Shown: positions 11,201 through 23,966, counted from the first letter of the stretch. The stretch is DNA of 64,000 nucleotides from Copromyces sp. CBS 386.78 (GCA_030685235.1 MU839162.1:144238-208237), one strand, 5' to 3'. A program made the numbers and translations. Notes: generated by a model from the sequence alone, not told the origin.

Positions 11201-14200
11201 GCTGATAAGCTCTTGATGAACGCTCGTCATGTAACACTTCAGTGGCTCAAAGATTTGAGAGTGGAAGTTCGTGACGCCGCCCAAGAGGATATAGCAGCTA
11301 GAGCAAGTGAATATGGAAGATGGGCGGCCATTCTCTGCCGCCGGACATTTTCTGCTCATTCGCCAAAGTCGTCCATGTCATTGCAGGATCTTGTAACATT
11401 TCTCGAGGCCGCTATTGGCCTCCAAGAAAACATGTTGGTGGATGTTGATAAACTTTCACACAACTTCAAGCTAGTACTCGTCAGGGATTTGAAAGCTGCA
11501 TACAGATTGCAGTCCACTGTTTCTCAGGCAATCAAGACCCATCCCCAAGTCATCGAGACGATCTTGGATCCGATTTGGCCCAACCCAACGAGTGCCCCTC
11601 GGGCATTCTCTGACTTGAAGTTTATGTCATCTCCCAACTCACGCTGGATAGAACAGCAGATCAACACTCACTACGGAACTTGGGACCAGAAGTACACTGT
11701 ACAGTTCAACTTCATCGAAGGTTATCTCCTTATTGACGGAAAGCCTCCGGGGACTCTCCCCGCCGAGATTCGGGATGCCGAAATCGTGAAGGAACTCTTC
11801 GGCAATCAGCATCTCATCACACTTCCTTCGGCAATGCCAGGAATGAGCCACTCGCTGCGTGGTGAGAACCATCACAAACATCAAGTTCATTTTGGCACCC
11901 GGGATGGGCAAGTCATCATCCGTGCCAGAACCACAGAAGGCACTGTCCTGGAACTCATCCCTCGACGCAAGTTTCGACAAGTCAAAGGGCATGACATTCC
12001 AGCTAGTCTTATCGATGACTGCTTCCATTGGATGACCATTTCGGATAAAGCAAACCCGCGGCTGGAGATAAGGCATGGCAAACCTTGGAGGCAGCATGCT
12101 CACAACTGGGTGATTGACCTTAACACGAGGATTGCGAGACGCAGAGACCAAAGACTGATCGACCCACAGTCAAAGCTGTTTCAAATGATTGAGCAGAATT
12201 TCAAGTACTTTGAGCAACCTGAAAACTTGCTTGTTTACCAGCCGGGAAACAAGAACATCATGGTTAAACTTGAAAGACTGGGCCTGACCTTTCGTGTCAA
12301 TCACCGAGGACTTCTAGAAAGTAGGGAATTGCGCTCCGAGATGGACCCAAATCAAGACGCTGGCACCCTTTATGGATTTATGAGCAAGATATGTCTTCGC
12401 GACCTCCAAGATCCATCCCAGAGAAGCATCATCACTGCTATGGGGGTAACATCATGGACTCGCCAAGGATCTCGGACAGTGGTACAAGCCGCCCCGGTCG
12501 GTCACTACGGACTGTTCTCAATTGACAACGTGCTAGGACGCCTTTGGTGTCTGCCCGAGCCGAGAAATCTTTATGCGAAGGCATTGTTCCATGCTCTCAC
12601 TTCTTCTCCGTTCCCTGATCCACTTACTGGACGTACTGGAAGAGAAGAGGCGCAGCACGTACTGCAATCCGGTCTTTGTCAGCCGTGGCAGCCCCTAGAC
12701 AACGACGGCCGAGGCATGCTGCAGTTCATTCATCAGTACCTATGCCCTCGTCGGGAATACTACCCGCCAAATCAGAGGAAACTACAGACAGCTATCTGGG
12801 AGACACACTTGTCGTACGCTCAGCATGACGGATATGATGCAATTGTCCAGTCTATTATCGCCAAATCAAATCGTCTGTCCTCCTTCCACAACAACACATC
12901 AACACCACCGTCGTGTTCCAGTGTTTATATCTCCCATCTCCGCGAGCGTGGTTTGCTTCGGCAATCTTTGTACGAGACAAGCTCCTATTCACTTTCCACT
13001 TTGACCGGTCAAGGAGACGAGCTCTATCGTTCCAGAGACTGGGATATGACATCACAAAGATGTAGCAACGTTTTCCGCATTGTACGCCAGGTTACAGAGA
13101 ATATGTTCAAGTTCGATAGGACGAAGCGCTTGGTAGAGATATTGGAAGACTGGAAAGTTATTGGAGGTTTCAAGGCGACTCCTGAACATGACTTCTTCTC
13201 CCTGATTGACGCCATTGAGAGAATGCCGAGCAATCAGTTTGGAAGCATGGTTTCATTTGGTTGCAACATCCCGCCAGGTGACAAATACGCGTTGCCGTTC
13301 AGATTGGCGCCACTGGTCTTCAGAGATAATGCCGACATAGACTTGGCGGTGTCTCTGGCAGCATTCTCCCGGATCAAAGAGCTCAAGGCTCTCGAACTGC
13401 CAAAGGGCCATTTTTTCACAGATTTCCGGCGTCACGAATCACCCACCTTGGACATGATTCAAGGGATCATTCGACAACACTTCACGGAGCTTCCTGTACC
13501 AGTCAGCCTTCAGTCTGCCAAGTCGAGATCCAAGTTTCATAAGGAACAAGAATATCACAAACAGTTATGCGATTCAGAAGAAAAACGCATTGCTGAACTA
13601 ATTCGCTGTCAATGGCCTACAGAAGCCTTGTCATTTGAAGGCATCAGATCTCCTGTCATTGACTGTTATGAAGTTCTCCAGACTCTGAAGCCACGGTGGC
13701 AGCAGCTGTGGGACAATTACCAACTCTCTCTATGGGTAGACTCAGTTGATGATCTTCTCTCAAAACACTCCAGTCTCTACGAGCTTCCAACAATGTTCAT
13801 TCCGACAAAGAATCGACCTTACCAGTTGCCCCGGCGAAAATCAGTCGTTCCTTCCATTGCCGACGACCTACTCCCCAAATCAGGTCCAAAAAGCTTGCTC
13901 CTCTCAGCCAAAGTCAACGAGAGTCAATCCATGCATTTGAGTGCATTGGGACCGAAGGCAGATCGCAGAGAAGATTCAGTTCGTCCTGAATATCAAGAGC
14001 TTGATTGCATTCTTGTCAGCCTCGCCAAAGAATCAGGCTCTATTCGTCAAGAATATGCAAATGACTTACGGAGAAGCTTGAAGGCGCTACAAAGTGCTCC
14101 TCGCCGGGTCACACTGGATATTCGTCCTACCCTCGCTTTGATGGAAAGCCAAATTTTGTCATGTGAGCGGTCGATTGGAACACATATGGAAGCAATACAG

Positions 14201-17200
14201 CAATCATGGTCCGGGGACGACAGCGGATCCTCGTGGTTGACTGCAGGTGGGCTCTGGCCGATTGGGAGTAAAATTACCATGATGGAGCAGCTTCGATCGG
14301 TGGCGGAAAATAGATTTGGTGATGGAATGAAGAGTGCTCTGGTCTCCCTCGGGATTATGCTCACGAGATTGCAGAAACTGCGCCGGATGAGGCATGCACA
14401 CCTTCAGGGCAACAACCAACGAGTTCTTGATGAACTAGCCAATCCAGGACACACAAACTGGGATGCGGAGGAATATCCAGATTTCCTTCTGCTTGAGCTG
14501 GAGAACAACATCCTCATTCGCGATGAACAATTCGAGGTTGCTCAGGCGATTATCTCCCCTAACTCCAAGTCGAACTCTGTTCTGCAGTTGAATATGGGAA
14601 AGGTGAGTCGACGTTTCTCAATTTGCATTGATCATCAACTAATTACATCAAAACACTGTACAGGGAAAAACTTCAGTCATTACACCAATGGCGGCAGCAA
14701 TTCTGGCAGATAAGCAGCAGCTGTGCAGACTTATCGTGCCCAAGGCCCTCCTCTTGCAAACAGCACAGATCATGCAATCGAGGCTGGGTGGCTTGGTCGG
14801 CCGCGAGATTCGGCATATTCCATTTTCTCGGCGAACCAAAGCCGGGCCGGAGATGCTAGACGTCTTCGAGGAGTTGCATCATGAGATACTCAATTCTGGG
14901 GGAGTCATTCTGGCATTGCCGGAATCCATCATGTCATTCTCGCTCAGTGGCCTTCAAAGTATGGTCGACTCCAAGTCGAAACAAGCGCGGCAAATGGTCG
15001 AATTTCAGCACTGGCTTACGGAAACCTCAAGAGACATCCTTGATGAATCAGATGTTACATTGGCCGTCAAAACTCAGCTCATTTATCCCAGTGGTACCGA
15101 GAAGGCTGTGGATGGCCATCCACACAGGTTAGACTATTTTATTCAAGCCCAGTGCACTTTCCATTTGCTAACCTCTTTTCCTCTCGCAGATGGCATGTTG
15201 CACAGGCTCTCCTCGGCCTCGTCGAGGCCCATGTCCCCGACCTTCGCCAAAGGTTTGGCCGCCGCATTGAAGTGGAAAATCAGGGCTCGGCGTTTCCACG
15301 GGTTCACATATTGGACGTGGAAGTCGAGCAGGATTTGAAGCAACGCATCATTGATGATGTTTGTGCTGGAAAATCATCCATTTTCCATCTTTCTGACTCT
15401 CTTCCGCCGAGCGTTAGGGCAAGACTGAAACACGCTTTGAGTGATCCTGTTGTAGATGACTTCCAAATCAGCAAGGCGAAGCGAGCGTTTGTTGACAGAA
15501 ACTCTGCTGCTGACAAAATCCTGCTGCTGCGAGGTTTGATTCACAGCGGTATTCTTCTGCTATGTCTGAAAAAGCGATGGAACGTACAATACGGACTGCA
15601 CCCTGACCGTATACCAATTGCCGTGCCCTTCGAGGTAAGTTCATTTATCTAGTATCATCTTCTAAGGCGGTTTACTAACATGCACCGCTGGTACTAGGCA
15701 AAAGGTGTCCCATCTGCCAACGCCGAATTCGGCCATCCGGATGTCGCCATTATTTTCACTTGTCTCGCCTTTTATTATTCTGGCTTGACATTGAAGCAAT
15801 TCACCGAATGTCTCGGCAGCGTTTTGAAGTCTGACGATCCGCAGTCTGAGTACGACATATGGACCCAGGGTTGCGCCAACCTTCCTCAAGATCTTCGACA
15901 GTGGAACCTGATCAATGCCGAAGACCATCTCCAGGTGGAACAGCTGTGGAAGCTTCTCCGGGTCAACAGAGCCGTCTTGAACTACTACCTGAACACATTT
16001 GTGTTCCCGAAACACTGCAAGCAGTTCGAAGTCAAGCTTCAGACGTCTGGCTGGGATATTCCTCTCTTTCCACGAATGACCGACAAGCAAGCGGAATCAG
16101 CTCGGACCACTGGCTTTAGCGGTACGAATGACAACAAATACTTGCTTCCACTTACCATCAAGCAAGACGACCTTCCCAGTTTGTCACAGACCAATGCCGA
16201 AGTGCTCTCGTATCTCCTTGAGAAAAGAAACCGGGGATACGAGAAGTTGGCTGACCATAGCGGCAGAAGACTAACGGAGTATGGGCTTCTTAAACGCTTG
16301 TCACAGACAAGAATACGCATCCTCATTGATGCCGGTGCATTTGTGCTGGAGATGAAGAATCTTGAAGTGGCAAAGGAGTGGTTGAAGCTTGACACTTTTA
16401 GTCCAGCGGCGATCTTTTTCAATGAAGAGAACAAGGCCATGGTGCTCTCTCGCGGATCCAAAAAGCCGATTCCGTTGCTGGCCACCCCGTATGCGGAAAA
16501 CCTGGCGGAATGCCTGGTGTATCTCGACGAAGCCCATACCCGTGGGACAGATCTCAAACTGCCGCAAAATGCTTGTGGAGCCCTGACACTGGCATTGAAT
16601 CAAACGAAGGATCACACTGTTCAAGCCGCTATGAGACTCCGACAACTCGGCACCACGCAGTCAGTCGTCTTCTGCGCGCCACCCGAGGTCGATCATGACA
16701 TTCGGAAAGTGTGCCACCTCCGTTGGTTGGATAACATCGACTCCGGACATTGCGTACGATGGCTCCTTGAAATGACCTGTCGTGCGAATGAAAGCCTTCG
16801 CCCCTTGTACGTGGCACAAGGGACTGATTTCTGCAAGAGGATAAACTCTGCGTGGGAGAACTCAAACTTTGTGGGCTCCACGAAGCATCGCGAGGCTCAC
16901 ATGAGCGTGATTCTACAGAAAGAGTGCTCAACATTGAAGGAGATCTATGGTAGCAAAGCACAAAATCCAAGCTCGGATAACGCTTCTCTGACCATCACCA
17001 ATCCAAAGCTGCGATCTTTCTACGACACGCTCACCAAGAAGAAGAAAGATCTTGCCCATACCACGTCCAAGACCTTGGCTTGTGCTCTTGACGAAGTAGA
17101 GCAGGAGCGCGAAGTCGAGTTCCAGGTTGAGGAGATTCGTCAGGTGCGCAAGCCCACTCACCACGATGCTTTGGAGTTTCCTGGGATGCATCCAAACATC

Positions 17201-18235
17201 TTGAGATTCATAGAGAACGGTGTGCTCCGGGGCACGGATGGCTACGAGCATGCCTTCACTGCATTAGGGAGGACCACACTGGGAAGGAAGTATGAGGTCC
17301 GCTCAACGGGCTCGAAACTCTACGTGTCAGCCGAATTTCGGCGCACTGTTTCAGGCGGCAACACCCCGAGCGATGACTTTTTTGTAAGATTCCCACTGAT
17401 CAGTTATCTTGAAGAGGAGATCAATCAGCTAACCAATGTGATACTACAGAGACCCGTAGAATGGATCCTCTACGCTCCTCGCACCCAGACTGCCTTGTTG
17501 CTCATTCCCGAGGAAGCCGAGATTGCAATCCCCATGTTACGTGCCGCTAAAAACCGCAGCCCAGTCCATCTCATCCCTTACGCCTCGCCAGTCACGCGAA
17601 ACATGACCTCGCTAGGCCGACTTACCTACTACGCCTTCCCTTCGCTACCTAAGGGCACCGTCATCCCAAACTGGCTTACAATCGAGATCGGAATCCTCGC
17701 CGGCCGTCTTTATTTCGAATTTGCCGAGTACGGCGCCATTGTCACGTACCTCCAAGCGGGCAGGGCCAGCGGAGCAGAAGGAGAAGGCGCCGAGGATGAC
17801 TGCAGACAAACATCTTTACCAGTGGGTGGCAACACTGAAGTTGCGTTTGCAAAGAACCCCCTCGGTTTCGTCCTCGATTGGCTTACGCAGCGGAGGCGGG
17901 GGCAGGACATCACGCATACACCCATGGGATATGTATGTCAGCGCCGCAAGCTGAGCGCTGAACATCCGTTCTTTAGGTCGTCGGAGGCGGAGGCGTCTGA
18001 GGTCGGTGGAACTTCGCCCAGGAGAAGAAGCAATGAGGAGGGTGAGTCAGACTCGGACGGAGAGTATGACTTGGTCGATATGGACCAGTCCGACGATGAT
18101 GACGATGATGGAAATGAGGAAGATGTTGGTGGTGAGGGCGATGAATCTGATGATGCCAACCCGGATGCGCTGGCGGAATGGGATTTTGCGGACGAGTTAG
18201 CGAGATATTTTCCCCTCGATTATGATTCGGACTGA
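8274..18235 (+). CDS. giant DUF3638/DUF3645 protein with SF2 ATPase-like motifs
   Basis: Join 8274-8590, 8673-9207, 9278-14602, 14664-15127, 15190-15634, 15698-18235; 3207 residues, the usual size of this fungal family. The start ATG precedes a family-like N-terminus. DUF3638 covers roughly 1990-2220: MGKGKTSVITP (2057-2067) is a P-loop, then GGVILALPESIMSF, then LDESD with a DExD tetrad at 2186-2189. DUF3645 is the block ANAEFGHPDVAIIFTCLAF just after residue 2363. Further on come LDEAHTRGTDLKLP (2638-2651) and VQAAMRLRQLGTTQSV (2670-2685). The C-terminus is an acidic Asp/Glu tail (about 3140-3207). Databases often label the family ubiquitinyl hydrolase, but I see no Cys/His protease motif; the readable motifs are those of an SF2 helicase/ATPase. 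Introns of 61-82 bp; the third falls inside the P-loop. Cellular role unknown. Confidence 0.9.
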
Positions 18236-19912
18236 GAAATGAGTGGGGCGGCCGTCGGTTTGAGAGCTTTTAAAAAGCATTATTCGCTTTGGACAATTGC
18301 TCATGGTGGGTCTTTGGTTGTGGCGGAGTCTAGTGTCAGATTTCCAGGAAACTTGGCTTGGGGTTGGTCATTGAGAGTGAGGTCTGGTTTTGTTGGAGTA
18401 TCTTTGTGTCAGAATATGATGTTCATGTTTTTTTTGTTTTTTTTTGTTTTTTTCGGTTGGAGGCCAGAGGAACGACCACCATTTACTCATGCTCTTAGCT
18501 GTTTTATCTAGTTCTGTTCGTTTAAGCCACAAGTCTGCTGTAAACGATAAGCATGTCTTACCCGCAGTGAATCATAAATACGTCCGTCATCAATCACAAT
18601 GCCTGAAGCTTCTTGACGTGCCCCATAGTGATATAAGAATTGTAGGTAGGTAGTCTTTCGTCTACGAGGATGAAACTAAATGATGCCAACCACGTAGATA
18701 TAAGCGTTTTGGCGTTGCGATGGAGCAGTGAGAACCCTCTCGAAGGGGTCATAAAGATTAACCGAACACATCACAGTCCGTACACTACACTTTCAAGCGT
18801 CTCTCCAATCCCTTTAAAACTATCCTCTCCGTATTTTTTTAAATAGATTCTGGCCGATGTGTTTTCAAATTCCTCTAATCCCCAGCACAGTTTTGTGATG
18901 GTCTTTCCCATCCAAAGCGAGGCGTACTGGACTGTCGATGTTCGGTTGATTTTGACGACCATTTCGCCTCCAGTTTCCAACAATATAACAGGCCAAGGTG
19001 CACATTGCCAGTAAAGCCAAACTACCAAAAGGTATACAGATAATGTTCTGCTTGCAAGGCAGAGCACATAGTGCACCCTACATTATGAACCAAAAATGGT
19101 CAACAGGCGGTAATCTGCGACAAAAAACGGATGATAAAAAGGAGGAAAAAAAGAAAGAAAGCAAAGAAAGCAAAGAAAAAAAGAGAGCATGCGACGATAC
19201 TTGACTGTTGGAGTGTAGCAGCATGGACTTCGTGCGTGACGCAGGATAAATTCTAAACTAATAGTCAAAAAATACTATCAGAGACGGGAGTTTGCACATG
19301 TATTTATCAATGCCGGGAACCAAGATACCGGGACGGGGATAATGTGAACAGGCTGGAATGAAATGACTGTGTTGTTGCTATCGAGAAAGAGAGAGAAAGG
19401 CGGCGAGTCTGGAGGGCTGGAAAGTAGGGCACGAGGAGGCCGCTAGGGCCGTGCACCTGTCAGTGAATGGTGCCGGCACAGAGGCCACGTGACCACCCTC
19501 GCAACAGATAAACTTGACAGTTACCACCGCAGGCCGGTCAAACTTGGATGACAAACGAAACATCGCCCTCCGTGTGCTTGAGGGGGCCTACCACTCTCCA
19601 GAAACATACTCACAAAGGAAGTCTGGTAGTCCACAGTTCCGGATGTGCGACGACGGGCCTCCAACAGCTCATCCGCCCAATTACCTTTGCAATTACCGAA
19701 TCAGGCTCTGTTTGCATAAGCAAACAAACAAGCGAACAAATCACCAAACCAACCTACTGTGAATATCCCACCGGGTTTGTTGTCAAGTTGACAACAATTC
19801 CTATATCTACTCATCCCCCGCCTTCGTAAGCTACCAAGAACATCCGCCACTCGTAGAGATCATTTATTGCCAATCCAAAAAAGAAAAAAATACATCCTCG
19901 CCAACACCGACC
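18236..19912. other. intergenic with T-rich and purine simple repeats
   Basis: Contains the 3' flank of the giant gene with T-runs broken by G (18427-18453) and a purine repeat of GAAA/GCAAA units (about 19137-19190). A 101-codon minus frame (18771-19076) has no recognisable domain and no support. Nothing else seen. Confidence 0.5.
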
Positions 19913-20880
19913 ATGTCCGGTATCAAGAAAAACCCGTCAGACGGACGAAGCCCATTTTGACGGCCGCTACCAGTCAGCGAACAACAGCCAACCGCGAAAC
20001 AGTCCCTCCCACCGCTCCCACCGCCCTCGGCAAGAACCCAGACCCAAACCCAAACTCGAGCCCATCACAGTTCCTCGATCTGCCAACCCTCGCCGACACC
20101 CTCCCCGAACTCAACCGCAAACTCACCGCCCTCGCCGCCGTCGTCTCTCGCGGCGAAAGCGTTGCCGCCGTCGTCTCTCGCGGCGAAAGGGTTGCCGTCG
20201 CCGAGCACCACCACAGCATCCCGGGCGCTAGCAGCAGCAGCAGCCTCTCCCCAGCCGAAGTAGCCGATCTACAAACCTGCCGAGCCGTGGTCGACATATC
20301 AAGGGAGGTACGGGCCCGTATCAGGCGCGAGGTGCGCCTTCTCACCAAGGAGATTCACGAGTGCAGCGAGGTTATCCGTGGCCGCTTGGTTAGTTACCAG
20401 GTTCAGGTTAGGAATCCCAGGCCGGGGTCGAAGAAGGGTTATGGGAAGATTACGGATGAGTTCAGAGATAGGGGGGGAGGAGGGCTGGGGGGTAACATCG
20501 CAGAAACCGGGGTTGGCGGCCCTTTGTCGATCGGGTCACGACTTTCGAGCTTTGGTACGGATGAGTCGATCCCCAAAGTCCATGGCCGCTCCCGCGAGGA
20601 CCGCCGGCGGGGAATACAGCTGGAAGACATGCTTCTCAATTCTATGCCCACGCTTGAGAAAAATTCCGCAAACGGTGACGACGACGTCCGGTTCTCACCT
20701 AGCCCTGCTCAGGGACATGACGGGTCCTATGAGCCAAGCACAAGCGGTCAGCCACCTCCAAAGCATCACGTCGGCGATAGGGGGCAGTGGGAGAGCACGG
20801 GCGTTTCGGGGAAGAACGAGGAGCAGCTTAAAGGATCTGGGCCTTCTCCCGAGTCTCGGAAACGTCAGCGTGTGCGTTAA
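19913..20880 (+). CDS. hypothetical coiled-coil-like protein, apparent 1-base frameshift near start
   Basis: The long frame (to TAA at 20878-20880) has no in-frame ATG until about 20629. The only well-placed ATG (19913) is in another frame and reads MSGIKKNPSDGRSP before a TGA. The two join smoothly if one base is missing in the C-run at 19951-19953 (SDGRSP then ILTAATSQRTTANRE), giving about 320 residues. The body has a Pro/Asn-rich stretch, a helix LPTLADTLPELNRKLTALA, a charged helix (SREVRARIRREVRLLTKEI) and a disordered tail ending in RKRQRVR, a possible nuclear signal. No splice pair restores the frame. The family is not recognised. It is either a frameshifted gene or a sequencing/assembly error in a homopolymer. 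Confidence 0.5.
20134..20193 (+). repeat. 30-bp tandem duplication inside the coding frame
   Basis: Two adjacent 30-bp units (20134-20163 and 20164-20193) differ at one base and encode AAVVSRGESV and AAVVSRGERV. The unit is a multiple of three, so the frame is kept. It lies in the linker between two predicted helices. Confidence 0.9.
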
Positions 20881-21183
20881 GGAGGGACGGGATCGCGGAG
20901 GAGAGAAAGATCAAGACTCACTCCAAAAACCGGTTACTCAGCAGTGGCGTCAGCGGGCAGGGCAACCCTAACCCTACGTAAAATATAGTGCGTCAATCTA
21001 TCCAAGATTTATTCAAAAAGTCCATTAACCTTCGGCCAAGCTACCATCCAGCCCATAGAAACATGAAATGTGATATATCTCCAATCCATGAATCATCCAA
21101 CTCCGTCATTCATATCCTCAGTGGCACATCAAGGCAATTAGCACACCCATTTAACAAGTGGCACAAGGGTGCCCAAGGCCCCC
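20881..21183. other. short convergent intergenic region
   Basis: Lies between the plus-strand gene ending at 20880 and the minus-strand gene ending at 21184. It should hold both 3' ends; no gene seen. Confidence 0.5.
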
Positions 21184-22645
21184 CTAAACCTCGGGCCAAA
21201 ACGCCGACTCAGCAACCATCAAACTCTTCCACCTGCCCTCCACTCTTCTCAGGATAGCCCCCTTCGCCGCATCCGCCACGGGGCCTTCCCCACCCGCAGT
21301 TTCGAGCAACTCGGACACGGCTCCGTCGATAATTCTTCCCAGCCGATTGACAAAAAGCGCGAACTCGACGCTGCTCCAGTTGGGGATAAACTCATTCCTC
21401 AGCGCGCCGCCATCTGCATCCTGACTACCGGGTGCTGATCTGTCGCCGAAAGCGCTGTTCGGGGGAGGAGGGGGTTGGAACGGCTGGATGGTGACGTGTG
21501 GCGAGGAGAATGCGGAAAGCGCTTCGCGGGCTGGGGCGGGGGAGGTAGCTGGAGTTGTGGTGGTGAATGTGTGCGGAGGCGTCGGATATTTGTTCAGGGC
21601 GCCTGGGGCGATGGATGATGACGAGGCTCCTTGGGCTTGGGAGCCAGCTGAGCGGGAGGCGGCGTCCGCAGAGTGTTTGTTTTGGAGAGATTTAGCGTAG
21701 GACCAGGCAGCCAGGTAGGCGAGCTCGGTGCCGTAGAAGGTGAGAGCGCCTTCGAGCCATGGCAGAGCGGGAGGAGGGTGAACTGGTGGCTCCTCTGGCT
21801 CGTCTTTATTGTCAGGCTGCGATTCTTTGTCTTTCTCGGCATCGCTGGCTTTCGCGGCCTGGTCGGGATCGGGGGTAGAGGGCGGGTTGTCGGGACATGA
21901 TTTGTCGGTGGATACGGCAACGACGAGGCCGCGCGCGGGCGCCTGGGGGATGGGAGCAGGTATGATAGTGGAGAAGAGTTCGCCAATCTGAAGCAGGCCC
22001 GGGAGCTTTTGGTCATCGGGAATGGTGAGAACGTTGGCGGCAGGGGCGTGGAGATGGTGTTCGACACTGGTGCTGGTGCTGGTACTGACACTGTTTGCTG
22101 TTGCGGCAGGACTGGTGAGGTCAATTGTCAAGCCGTAACGCTCAGCCACCTCGATAAACATTCTCTCTTCCCTACGGACGGCGCCAAGGGCTTCGATCAG
22201 CCAGTCAACCAGCTGTGTTTCCCACTGTTCGGACTCGGGCTCGGATCCATCTTGCCTGGGCGCGGGGATCTTCTGGGGCAAGTCGATGGTGGAAAGAAGC
22301 TTTCCGGCGGCGCGGATGTAGCTGAAGAGTGCCAATGGCAAAATCAGCAACAGTTGGGCGCCAGTGACTTAGAGGAGCGGCCTACCTGTGGATGTATAAC
22401 CTGTCGTTGGCGAGCCAGCGACTCAGGACGTCCTTGGGGAGCTCACCCTTGGCAGCTGCCTCGAGAAACGGATGCTGCGTGGCGGCCTGGAATTCGTACC
22501 CGTACGTTGTGAGGAGGTGTTCGGTGAGACACCATTTGGGCCGCTTTGGCGGTTGTTTCAGTTCTGTTTGCGGTGCTGGTGCCGGTGGCTCAAAAGGTGG
22601 CTGTCTCGCCTGGGTTGGTCCAGACTGTGCGGTCGACGACGCCAT
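21184..22645 (-). CDS. TenA/THI-4/PQQC-family protein
   Basis: Complement of join 21184-22321 and 22386-22645; 465 residues; one 64-bp intron rejoining LYIHS to YIRAAGKLL. The N-terminal core has HPFLEAAAKGELPKDVLSRW (58-77) followed by LANDRLYIHSY. This is the opening of the heme-oxygenase-like all-helical fold of TenA (thiaminase II) proteins, which hydrolyse pyrimidine degradation products for thiamin salvage. Later helices typical of the fold are FYGTELAYLAAWSYAKSL and FIPNWSSVEFALFVNRLG. The protein is about twice the ~220 residues of bacterial TenA because of two low-complexity Pro/Ser/Thr/Ala inserts (about 150-230 and 270-360), common in filamentous fungal members. Enzymatic activity is not assured, since the active-site Cys and Glu cannot be assigned by eye. 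The ATG at 22645 is the first methionine in frame. Confidence 0.82.
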
Positions 22646-23186
22646 AGTGTATGACGTAATTGGCGGGGTTGCGGAGTCAGGAACCGATGGAGAACGGGAC
22701 GAACGTGTCGGATGCAGAAGTGAAAATGTTGGGGTGCAGGAGCAGGACAAACAAAGATGTGAAAGAATGCGCGGCAGTCAGTGTGAGGTTGAGGAAATGA
22801 AACGGATCATATGCATTGGAGGGCAGAATGATATGCGAATCGAGGAAACCGCAGGGACGTTGTCACTGCCAAGCGCATACCCCTGTCACGTGGAGCGCCA
22901 ATTGTAATTCGGGTTAGCGTACAAGTATGTACACTACATATGCACAGCGGAGCTCCACCAAATGAGTCAACGACCATCGTTCAAATGCAATCCACTTTCA
23001 TCAACAACATCGAGACGTCGGCGCAATGGATTCCTATCAAAACACGTTTGTACCGGACGAAAAGGCATAGTCTGAGGAGAACATGACTAATGGTGTCATT
23101 TACAGGTATTTTCAGCCAACTGAGAGGCATGATGCATATCGTTCCATTCCTTTGAGCTCGTATAGGGGTCTCTCGCTCAAACCGAG
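22646..23186. other. intergenic, no gene seen
   Basis: Presumed promoter of the TenA-like gene plus the 3' flank of the next minus-strand gene. No convincing frame or RNA. Confidence 0.45.
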
Positions 23187-23966
23187 TTAACGTGTACCTG
23201 ACTGTTGCCAATGCCGATTTCTCATGACAACTTGCGTCCATTGACTACAAACGCCATTCCCCCCATTACACGCTGACTCCTTCTCTTCCTCCTCCTCCTC
23301 CTCATCATCATCATCATCATCCTCCTCCTCCTCAATCCTCTGCTGCTGCTCCAACGCCATCGCGACCGTCTCTTCGTAGTCGTAGGTCTCGGACTCGAGC
23401 TGCACCGAGAAGCTGGTCATGTCCCAGAACACCGCCGCCGCCAAAAAACGATCGCAAGCTTGGGCCAGAAGCGAGTGGCTGGCAGGGTCTTGCGGACCCA
23501 AGTTCTCGGCCGCGAAGTCGAGAAAGCGCTTACGCGCCTCAATGATCGCCAAGAAAAGGGCCTTGAAGACATGGGGCGTCAGGCGACTTCCCAGTGTGTT
23601 TGCCTCTTTGGCGCGATCGAGGAATGATAACTCCTCGGCCAGGGGGTTGAAGCTGCCCTGGTCTTGGACTCCGGTCAAGCCGAAGCCAGCGAAGGGGTCC
23701 ATGTAGTCGAGCATGGCAGGGGTCTCGCTGACAAAGCGAGTGGCAGCGTCAACGGCCTCGACGAGGTACCGCTCAACCTGGGCCTTGGCCGGCGGGGAGT
23801 TTAGCCTGGCACCAGGCAGATTGGTCCCCACGAGGGCGCGGAGAGCTGTGAAGATGGCCGTGTCGCGGCGGGCTCGGGACGTGATCAGATAATGGGCGCC
23901 ATTATGGGACAAGTACTTCCAGCGCAAGCTATTACTCGGCAGCACGTCACGCAGGTACAGAATCAT
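23187..23966 (-). CDS. hypothetical protein, copy 1 of a local three-member family
   Basis: A 259-codon frame from the ATG at 23966 to TAA at 23187. The core LTPHVFKALFLAIIEARKRF (129-148), followed by HSLLAQACDRFLAAAVFWDM (about 164-183), matches segments in the proteins at 26679-27212 and 29585-30442. Then comes an acidic Asp/Glu run (about 211-228) encoded by CTC/CAT triplet repeats. No known domain, signal peptide or membrane helix seen. The true N-terminus is probably further upstream: similarity to copy 2 starts before this ATG (TEQDKMILYL against LERDELILRS). A two-exon model from the ATG at 24148 (exon 24051-24148, 44-bp intron 24007-24050) keeps the frame and gives 305 residues, but that intron is unusually short. 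Function unknown. Confidence 0.65.
   Translation of the reverse strand: MILYLRDVLPSNSLRWKYLSHNGAHYLITSRARRDTAIFTALRALVGTNLPGARLNSPPAKAQVERYLVEAVDAATRFVSETPAMLDYMDPFAGFGLTGVQDQGSFNPLAEELSFLDRAKEANTLGSRLTPHVFKALFLAIIEARKRFLDFAAENLGPQDPASHSLLAQACDRFLAAAVFWDMTSFSVQLESETYDYEETVAMALEQQQRIEEEEDDDDDDEEEEEEEKESACNGGNGVCSQWTQVVMRNRHWQQSGTR
23281..23336 (+). repeat. CTC/CAT triplet microsatellite coding the acidic tract
   Basis: Runs of CTC, then CAT, then CTC triplets (plus strand) encode Glu and Asp runs in the minus-strand gene. Length changes here would keep the frame. Confidence 0.85.
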
